Origin: an uncultured Thermomicrobiales bacterium
Lineage (GTDB): Bacteria > Chloroflexota > Chloroflexia > Thermomicrobiales > UBA6265
DNA: 16,460 nucleotides
Assembly: GCA_902806395.1 (NCBI GenBank)
Contig: CADCWH010000141.1
Coordinates: 1-16,460, forward strand
Direction: 5' to 3'
Shown here: one piece after another, positions 1 to 5,304 of the stretch
How the letters are laid out: the number at the start of each line of letters is the position of its first letter
Numbering within the stretch: position 1 is the stretch's first letter
Notes under the pieces: model-generated
What the model was told of the DNA's origin: nothing
Seen by the model: only the letters and a program-made list of their open reading frames with translations
Databases searched by the model: none
Translations under genes and position numbers: made by a program

Positions 1-333
1 CATGAGCCGGACGCGATCCGCATCGTGGCCACCGCCGCGAGCCCCGGCCTGCTCGTCCTCAGCGAGATCTATGAGAAGGGATGGCGCGCCTACGTGGACG
101 GGGAGCGGGTCGCCCTGCTGCCGACCCATCATGCCCTGCGGGGTGTGCCGGTCCCCGCCGGGGAACACACCGTCGAAATGCGCTACGAGCCGCTGGGGCT
201 CCGGCTGGGTCTCCCCATCAGCGCCCTGACGGCGACGGCGATGGTGGTCATCTGGTCGATGGCGGGGATGGCGCGGCTTCGCGCCCGGGGTTTCCCAAGG
301 CCTCGTCGCGGATCGCGGCACCCTGGCCGGTGA
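1..333 (+). CDS. YfhO-like membrane protein, C-terminal end (partial)
   Basis: The reading frame is open from the first base of the window and stops at TGA 331-333, so only about 110 C-terminal residues are present. They read as the typical tail of bacterial YfhO-family proteins: a beta-rich stretch with 'GLLVLSEIYEKGWRAYVDG', then 'PAGEHTVEMRYEP', then one hydrophobic segment (about residues 70-88, LGLPISALTATAMVVIWSM) and a basic tail rich in Arg and Pro. YfhO proteins are large multi-spanning membrane proteins of the GT-C glycosyltransferase type, implicated in glycosylating cell-envelope polymers; the acceptor here is unknown. Everything upstream, including the catalytic membrane domain, lies outside the window. 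The family call rests on this C-terminal motif only. There is no sign that the gene belongs to the repair operon downstream, since nearly 300 non-coding bases separate them. Confidence 0.75.
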   Translation, partial: HEPDAIRIVATAASPGLLVLSEIYEKGWRAYVDGERVALLPTHHALRGVPVPAGEHTVEMRYEPLGLRLGLPISALTATAMVVIWSMAGMARLRARGFPRPRRGSRHPGR

Positions 334-376
334 GAGTGGGCCACCCGATCAGTCATCAGCGCATCAAGGCAGGACC

Positions 377-422
377 TCTCGCGCCGCGACACGGTCGCGG
401 GGGCACCCAGCCCCGCGCGAGA
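377..422. other. Predicted three-way-junction fold, possible terminator or leader structure
   Basis: An outer 8-bp stem (377-384 TCTCGCGC with 415-422 GCGCGAGA) encloses two hairpins. The first is CGCGAC/GTCGCG (385-390/394-399, loop ACG). The second is GGGG/CCCC (400-403/411-414, 7-base loop). The helices abut exactly, so no base is unpaired at the junction. It lies 43 bases after the YfhO-like stop and about 110 bases before the possible nurA promoter. It has no T-run, so it is not a classic intrinsic terminator. A terminator-like role for the upstream gene is the simplest guess. Chance folding in very GC-rich DNA is a real alternative. Confidence 0.35.
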
Positions 423-534
423 TAGGCCGGTGGTCGGGGCGCCGCTCGCCGCAGCTGGACCGACAGGACCCGCGCGGGGGCCGAGCCAGTTCCCGGGCGC
501 CGAGGTCGCGGCGAAACGCGGGGTGCCGACGCGC

Positions 535-540
535 TATACT
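535..540 (+). promoter_or_regulatory. Possible -10 box (TATACT) for the nurA operon
   Basis: TATACT differs from the sigma-70 consensus TATAAT at one base and is a rare AT-rich spot in this region. It lies about 90 bases before the preferred nurA start and is the best candidate for driving the four-gene repair operon. At 16-18 bp spacing I find no good TTGACA-like -35 box (17-bp spacing gives CGAAAC), so this is a single-element call. Confidence 0.4.
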
Positions 541-613
541 CCTAGCACCCCCGCACGTCCGTTTTGTCTCGACCTAGCCCTGTCGTGGGCCGATGGGCCG
601 GTTCGCCGATCCT

Positions 614-622
614 GGAGAGGGG
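614..622 (+). promoter_or_regulatory. Ribosome binding site deciding the nurA start
   Basis: GGAGAGGGG lies 7 bases before the GTG at 630, in frame with NurA. The farther upstream in-frame TTG at 564 is preceded by no purine-rich site. This favours GTG 630 as the start. Confidence 0.5.
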
Positions 623-629
623 TTCCCCG

Positions 630-1829
630 GTGGTTTCCAATGTGTCACCCGGTGGCGTCTCTGGCTCCACCCCGACGGGCAACTCCCTCCCCCGGGCCGC
701 CCGCCCGAAGCCCGCGTCGCGGTCCCTGAGCGACGCGGTGCTGGCGATCGAGCGGACGATGCGGGCAGCAGAGGTCCCGTTCGCCAGCATGCGCGGCGCG
801 GGCGGCCTGGAGATGGCCTTTGCCGGGGCGGGGACCGTCCGACGACCCGACGGCGACGCGGCCATGGCCCTGCTCGACGCCCCGATCGAGCGCCTGGAGG
901 GCCACCTTGCCATCTGCTGCCACCGCGTCCCGACCGTCGGGGTCGCGCCGTCCCGCCTGCGGGCCTTCCTCGACGGCAGCCAGAAGACGCTCCTCGTCTG
1001 GCGGATCGGCCTGGTCCCCATCGTGGTCACCGTCGCCGCCGCGGCGATCCTCCACCGGGACGAACGGGGCAACCCCTCGGTGATGCCTACCACCCTGAAA
1101 CTTCGCCACGCCTGGCTCATCCCCCGCCGGACCGGGGACCCCGAGCTGGCCCGCCTGCTGGCGACCCTGGATGCCCAGGGCATGGATGTCATCGACCCCC
1201 TGGCCTACCTGGACGACGACGCCTACGCCGCCGTCGCCAACCAATACGGCAAGATGGTCGAGGCCGCCTACGTCGCGGCCCGTGGTGTCCGGGAGGAGGT
1301 CGAATCTGGCCTGCTCGACTGGTGGGGCAAGCGGGCCTCCGGCGACCCGGACGGGGACTGGATGGTGGTCGATGGTCGCCTGCGGCTCGATGTGCCCAAC
1401 GCCGTCGGCCTTGTCAAGGACGTCACCAGCCAGCACCTGGTCGGCCAGAAGGCGGTCGATGTCTTCGAGTTGGCACCCGGCCACCGGACCTCCGCCTATC
1501 GCCCGAAAGACAACCGACGCTCGGTTCCCGAGGACGACCTCGCCGCCCCGACCGCCACCGATCATCACCGCCCGACCCTCTGGTACCTGCGCCTGCGCGA
1601 CCACCAGGGACAGGATGCCCGCCACGCCCTGGTCCGGGTCGAGGCCCCGTCCGCCGTGACGGGGACCGCTGAGATCGATCGCCTCTCGGCCTGGGTGATG
1701 GCCGAACGGGCCCCGCGCGCCACGGCCGACGCCCGCTGGGATACGTTGCTCTACCCGATCCACTATCTGGAGCTGATCCTGAAGCGCCACATCGCCTCCA
1801 GCCTGGTCGGCTGGCCCGGCGGCCAGTGA
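630..1829 (+). CDS. nurA: NurA-family 5'-3' DNA nuclease
   Basis: This 399-residue protein is read as NurA, the nuclease partner of the HerA translocase in DNA-end resection. Two carboxylate motifs fit the metal-binding sites of the RNase H-like NurA fold: 'AFLDGSQKT' (Asp115, the family's DGS motif) and 'DWMVVDGRL' (Asp248). The C-terminal 'DTLLYPIHYLELILKRH' matches the family's Tyr-Pro...His-containing end motif. Roughly the first 95 residues are a variable N-terminal region. GTG 630 is chosen for its purine-rich site; TTG 564 would add 22 residues. It is the first gene of the operon, and the following gene is a HerA-type ATPase, the invariant NurA partner, which greatly strengthens the call. 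NurA proteins act as dimers docked on a HerA hexamer and cut single-stranded and double-stranded DNA with Mn2+. Sequence conservation in the family is low, so motif assignment is by eye. Confidence 0.85.
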   Translation: MVSNVSPGGVSGSTPTGNSLPRAARPKPASRSLSDAVLAIERTMRAAEVPFASMRGAGGLEMAFAGAGTVRRPDGDAAMALLDAPIERLEGHLAICCHRVPTVGVAPSRLRAFLDGSQKTLLVWRIGLVPIVVTVAAAAILHRDERGNPSVMPTTLKLRHAWLIPRRTGDPELARLLATLDAQGMDVIDPLAYLDDDAYAAVANQYGKMVEAAYVAARGVREEVESGLLDWWGKRASGDPDGDWMVVDGRLRLDVPNAVGLVKDVTSQHLVGQKAVDVFELAPGHRTSAYRPKDNRRSVPEDDLAAPTATDHHRPTLWYLRLRDHQGQDARHALVRVEAPSAVTGTAEIDRLSAWVMAERAPRATADARWDTLLYPIHYLELILKRHIASSLVGWPGGQ

Positions 1830-1879
1830 CTTCGCGCTCCCCGACCCTCGTCCCGCCGCCCCATCCCCACCTATCGACC

Positions 1880-1885
1880 GGAGGG
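1880..1885 (+). promoter_or_regulatory. Ribosome binding site deciding the herA start
   Basis: GGAGGG lies 9 bases before ATG 1895. The competing in-frame GTG at 1826 overlaps the nurA stop (GTGA), the same arrangement as the next gene junction. Using it would add 23 Pro/Ser/Thr-rich residues unlike a conserved N-terminus. Confidence 0.55.
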
Positions 1886-1894
1886 ACCGCCGCG

Positions 1895-4108
1895 ATGGTG
1901 ACCACGACTCGCCCGACCACCCCCCTCGACGGGGTTCCCTTCGGCCACGACGACGAGCCGGTCGACGCGAACGGGTTCGCCGCTGCCGACCCCTGGGACG
2001 AAGACCCCATCGAGGCCGCACCGCGTCTGGCCGACCACTTCGCCCCCCTGATCGACCGGGCCACCGGGGTCATCGGCCGGGTGGTCGGCAGCGAGAAGGA
2101 ACCGGCCGGTGCCCACCACTTCGCCTTCTGGGCCGCCGATTCCGCGCTGACCCTCGATGTCGGACACATCGTCGTCGCCTTCTCGGAGGAGGCGGCGGTG
2201 ATCGGCGTGGTCGACGAGCCCCGTCGCTACTCCGACCTGCGGACCTTCCTCGACGACTACTTCGACCGCCACATCGAGGAGGCCCTGGACGAGGAGCAGC
2301 CGACGATGCGGCCGGAGATCCTGGTCTTCACCGTCAATGTGTTGGCCACCGAACACCTGCGTGCCGACGTCGACTCCCACCGTCCCGCCGTGGCGGGGCC
2401 GGTCTACTTCGCCACCCCGGAGGCGATCGAGCGGGCCCTCGGCCGTGAGGACTACACCGGGATGGCGATCCCGGCCCTGATGCACACCAACGGCAACTAC
2501 GAGCGCTACGCCGACGGCGTCGTCCGCCTCGGTGACGACGGGCGACCCGTCTTCCAGCGCTCCCCAATCTGGCTCGACGAGGACTATCTGCTCGGCCCGG
2601 AGGCCGGCCACGCCAACTGGACCGGCCAGTCCGGCCTGGCGACCAAGACCAGCCACGCCCTGTTCCTGACCAGCGCGATCTTCCAGAAGATGCGCCAGGA
2701 GGACAAGACGGTCGCCGCCCTGATGTTCAACGTCAAGGGACCCGACCTCCTCTGGCTCGACAAGCCCGCCGACCCCCAACCGGGCATGGAGGAGCGCTAC
2801 GCCTCCGCCGGGGCGCGCGGACTCGACGGCTTGACCGGGGCCGCCTACACCGCTCTCGGCCTGGAGCCGAATCCCTTCTCGGCGTTCCGCGTCTTCGCCC
2901 CGTTCAAATTCGGCTCGGAGCCTGAGGCTCACGGCCAGGGGATCGTCCGGCTGAACGCCATGGCCGCCCGAGGCAAGCTCAACACGCAGCGGACGGCCCA
3001 GGGCGAGACCGAGGACGTGGTCTTTCCGATCCTCTGGTCGCTGGAACCGCTCCTCTACATGCCGCACAAGGTCTTCGACCAGGGCGACCTCGACGACAAG
3101 CTGATGGGGTTCATCTTCGAGCTGCGCGAGCGCAAGATCACCTCGATGGACGAACTGGAGGCGTTGTTCGCCCAGATCGACGCCCACTTCCAGGGGGAGG
3201 ACGGCTCGGGCCGCTCGCCCGACAACTGGCACGGCCACCACAAGTTCACGATCAATAAGGCCCGCAACCGCTTCAAGGCCCTGCCCAACAAGCTCGGCGG
3301 CCTGCTCTCGACCAAGGCGGTCGAGTACGGCTCACTGCCCCGGCCCGACGCCAAGTTCGAGGACCAGGAACTCCGCGTCGTGGACATCGCCGGCTGCAAC
3401 TCGGTGGCCCAGGAACTGGTCGTGACCACCGTCATCCAGGAGATCTGGAAGATGGCCGAGCGGCAAGAGTTGGGCGTCGGCAAGCTGGTCGTCTTCGTCG
3501 ACGAGCTGAACAAGTACGCCCCGGGCGGTGGCCAGGGCGGCCTGCGCGACACCCTGGTCGACATCGCCGCCCGCGGTCGTCACCTCAATGTGGTCCTGTT
3601 CGGCGCCCAGCAGTTCCGGTCCAAGGTGGACGACGAGATTCTCGGCAACTGCGGGACGGCCTTCTATGGCCGGGTCGGGGACGAGGAGATCGTCAACAGC
3701 GCCTATCGGTCTCTCTCCGAGACGACCAAGGCGGAGTTGCTGGGCCTCCGCAAGGGACGCCTGCTGGTCCGCCACGCCCATTTCCGGACTCCCCTCTTCG
3801 GCTCGTTCCCCTTCCCCCCGACACTGAGCGGGATGCACGGCCAGCGGGTGTTCAACGGCGACGGGGCCAAGGGCGGGGCCGGACACCCCGGTGACATGAT
3901 GTGGAGCATCTTGAAGCGCCACATGGGAGACAGGGCCCCGGCCAGCGCCAAGGTCCGGGCCGCCTGCGAGGGACTGGACTCGGGCGAGGTCGGCGAGATC
4001 GGCGCCAAGGTCGACCAGGCGGCCCGGGAGAAACGGGGCCAGGTGGGGTTCAACCCCTGGTCCCTGGCCGAGGGGATGCTGCGCAAGCGACAGGAGCGTC
4101 GCCGGTGA
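1895..4108 (+). CDS. herA: HerA-like DNA translocase/helicase ATPase
   Basis: This 737-residue protein is an ATPase of the HerA/FtsK superfamily, expected to form a hexamer that pumps DNA through NurA. The N-terminal part (about 30-225) is the place of the HerA-specific beta-barrel (HAS-barrel) domain. The P-loop region is 'TGQSGLATKTS' (Gly244 to Ser253, Lys251-Thr252). It is noncanonical, with a Thr instead of Gly before the Lys and one extra residue after Gly247. Walker B is 'LVVFVDELNKYAP' (Asp536, Glu537), followed by 'RGRHLNVVLFGAQQF', where the Gln matches the sensor Gln of HerA. Next comes 'VDDEILGNCGTAFYGRV', a conserved HerA region containing the likely arginine finger. The length exceeds the archaeal HerA norm (about 500), through insertions between Walker A and B. 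It starts 65 bases after nurA, and its stop overlaps the mre11 start by four bases, so the genes are almost certainly cotranscribed. Confidence 0.88.
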   Translation: MVTTTRPTTPLDGVPFGHDDEPVDANGFAAADPWDEDPIEAAPRLADHFAPLIDRATGVIGRVVGSEKEPAGAHHFAFWAADSALTLDVGHIVVAFSEEAAVIGVVDEPRRYSDLRTFLDDYFDRHIEEALDEEQPTMRPEILVFTVNVLATEHLRADVDSHRPAVAGPVYFATPEAIERALGREDYTGMAIPALMHTNGNYERYADGVVRLGDDGRPVFQRSPIWLDEDYLLGPEAGHANWTGQSGLATKTSHALFLTSAIFQKMRQEDKTVAALMFNVKGPDLLWLDKPADPQPGMEERYASAGARGLDGLTGAAYTALGLEPNPFSAFRVFAPFKFGSEPEAHGQGIVRLNAMAARGKLNTQRTAQGETEDVVFPILWSLEPLLYMPHKVFDQGDLDDKLMGFIFELRERKITSMDELEALFAQIDAHFQGEDGSGRSPDNWHGHHKFTINKARNRFKALPNKLGGLLSTKAVEYGSLPRPDAKFEDQELRVVDIAGCNSVAQELVVTTVIQEIWKMAERQELGVGKLVVFVDELNKYAPGGGQGGLRDTLVDIAARGRHLNVVLFGAQQFRSKVDDEILGNCGTAFYGRVGDEEIVNSAYRSLSETTKAELLGLRKGRLLVRHAHFRTPLFGSFPFPPTLSGMHGQRVFNGDGAKGGAGHPGDMMWSILKRHMGDRAPASAKVRAACEGLDSGEVGEIGAKVDQAAREKRGQVGFNPWSLAEGMLRKRQERRR

Positions 4109-5304
4109 GCCGTGCCCTGCGCATCGCGCACGTCTCCGACACCCACCTCGGGTACAGGACCGGAGGGAGGATCGACCCGGCGAGCGGACGCAACCAGCGG
4201 GCCCTCGACATCGAGCGGGCCTACGCGGCGGCGGTCGACAGCATCCTCGAACAGGGCGTGGACCTCGTGATCCACGGCGGCGACGTCTTCCACCACACCC
4301 GGCCGTCGTGGAGTTCCCTGCGCTGGTTCGTGATGCAGACCCGGCGCCTGCAGGAGGCTGGCCTGCCGACCGTCGTGATCGCGGGCAACCACGATACACC
4401 CCGGTTGCGGATCAGCGGCTCCGCCTTCTCGCTGTTGGAACTGGCCCTGCCCGGCGTCCATTTCGCCACCGGCTACGAGATGGCCGAGTTCCCCTTCCCC
4501 GGACTCGGCTCCGACCGGGGGACGATGGTCACCGCCGTCCCCCACGGCGCTTTGACCAATCCCAACCCGCCCATCGCCGACCCCCACCCGGACTACCGGA
4601 ACGTGCTCGTCACCCACGGCTTCGTGCCCGGCGTGGTCAAGCGCCAGGGGGAGCCAGGCGAGGAGGAGCTGAGTTCATTACTGCTCGATGCCGCGTTCGA
4701 GTACATCGCCCTAGGGCACTACCACGTCCACGGCTTCGCCAGCGCCATCGCCGCCTACAGCGGCTCGACCGAGCGGACCGGCTGGGGGGACTATGAGGCC
4801 ACCCCGGGGTACCTGATCGTCACGCTGGCCGGGGAGGGCAGCCCGCCCGAACTGGACCACATCCCCCTCCCCGCTCGGCCGATGGTCCGTCTCACCCCCA
4901 TCTCCGGTGGTGAGCGGCCCGCCCGGGAGATCGCCGACCTGGTCCTCGCGGCCGCCGTCGCCCACGGCGACCCGGAGGCGATGTTGCGCGTGCAGCTCAA
5001 CGACACCCCCCGCCCGGTCCGGCGTGAGGTCGAGGCGATCGTGCGGCGGGAGTCGCTGGCCCTCGCCTGGTCCCTGGAGATCCGACCGCCGAAGGAGGAG
5101 GTCTTCTACTCCATGGACGACCGCTCCGGCGAGGCGGAGTTGCCGTCCTTGCGGGCGATGTTCGACGAGTTCGTCACCGAGCGGGTCGAGACCTCGCGAG
5201 AGGCGTCATTCGTCGCGGCCGTCCGGGAGCGGGGCGGCCGCGCCCTCGACGAGGCGATCGCGGCGTCCCGGGACGCCGAGCCGGCGGAGGCCGCCGGCAC
5301 ATGA
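4105..5304 (+). CDS. mre11: Mre11/SbcD-family double-strand break repair nuclease
   Basis: This 399-residue calcineurin-like phosphoesterase carries all the Mre11 metal-binding motifs: 'HVSDTHLG' (Asp12, His14), 'IHGGDVFHH' (Asp60), 'IAGNHDTPR' (Asn95, His96, Asp97), 'VTHGF' (His171) and 'ALGHYHVHG' (His205, His207). Mre11/SbcD has Mn2+-dependent 3'-5' exonuclease and endonuclease activity, and works in a complex with Rad50/SbcC to open blocked or hairpin DNA ends. The C-terminal third (about 275-399) would hold the capping and Rad50-binding regions. The GTG start at 4105 is set by the four-base GTGA overlap with the herA stop, with AGGAG (4092-4096) eight bases upstream. The length is normal for bacterial SbcD. 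The gene name sbcD would be equally correct; mre11 is used because of the archaeal-type operon. Confidence 0.93.
   Translation: MSRALRIAHVSDTHLGYRTGGRIDPASGRNQRALDIERAYAAAVDSILEQGVDLVIHGGDVFHHTRPSWSSLRWFVMQTRRLQEAGLPTVVIAGNHDTPRLRISGSAFSLLELALPGVHFATGYEMAEFPFPGLGSDRGTMVTAVPHGALTNPNPPIADPHPDYRNVLVTHGFVPGVVKRQGEPGEEELSSLLLDAAFEYIALGHYHVHGFASAIAAYSGSTERTGWGDYEATPGYLIVTLAGEGSPPELDHIPLPARPMVRLTPISGGERPAREIADLVLAAAVAHGDPEAMLRVQLNDTPRPVRREVEAIVRRESLALAWSLEIRPPKEEVFYSMDDRSGEAELPSLRAMFDEFVTERVETSREASFVAAVRERGGRALDEAIAASRDAEPAEAAGT

Larger units (their letters stand above)
334..629. other. Intergenic region between YfhO-like gene and nurA
   Basis: These 296 bases hold no convincing gene; the open frames here are short, GC-driven and match nothing I recognise. 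The stretch contains the fold-prone element at 377-422 and a possible -10 box at 535-540, both listed separately. The nurA frame is open back to a TTG at 564, so the last 66 bases could be coding if that upstream start is used. I consider that less likely, because the better ribosome binding site lies before 630. Confidence 0.6.

Noticed and set aside
645..2021. A 458-codon minus-strand open frame across nurA and the herA start
   Set aside because: It is the GC-driven shadow of the nurA frame: Gly/Arg-rich low-complexity composition, no motifs, and the plus strand carries recognisable conserved proteins.
3332..4399. Long minus-strand frames opposite herA and mre11 (including 3703-4617)
   Set aside because: They lie antisense to Walker B and the Mre11 motifs, have no recognisable domain and no ribosome binding site.
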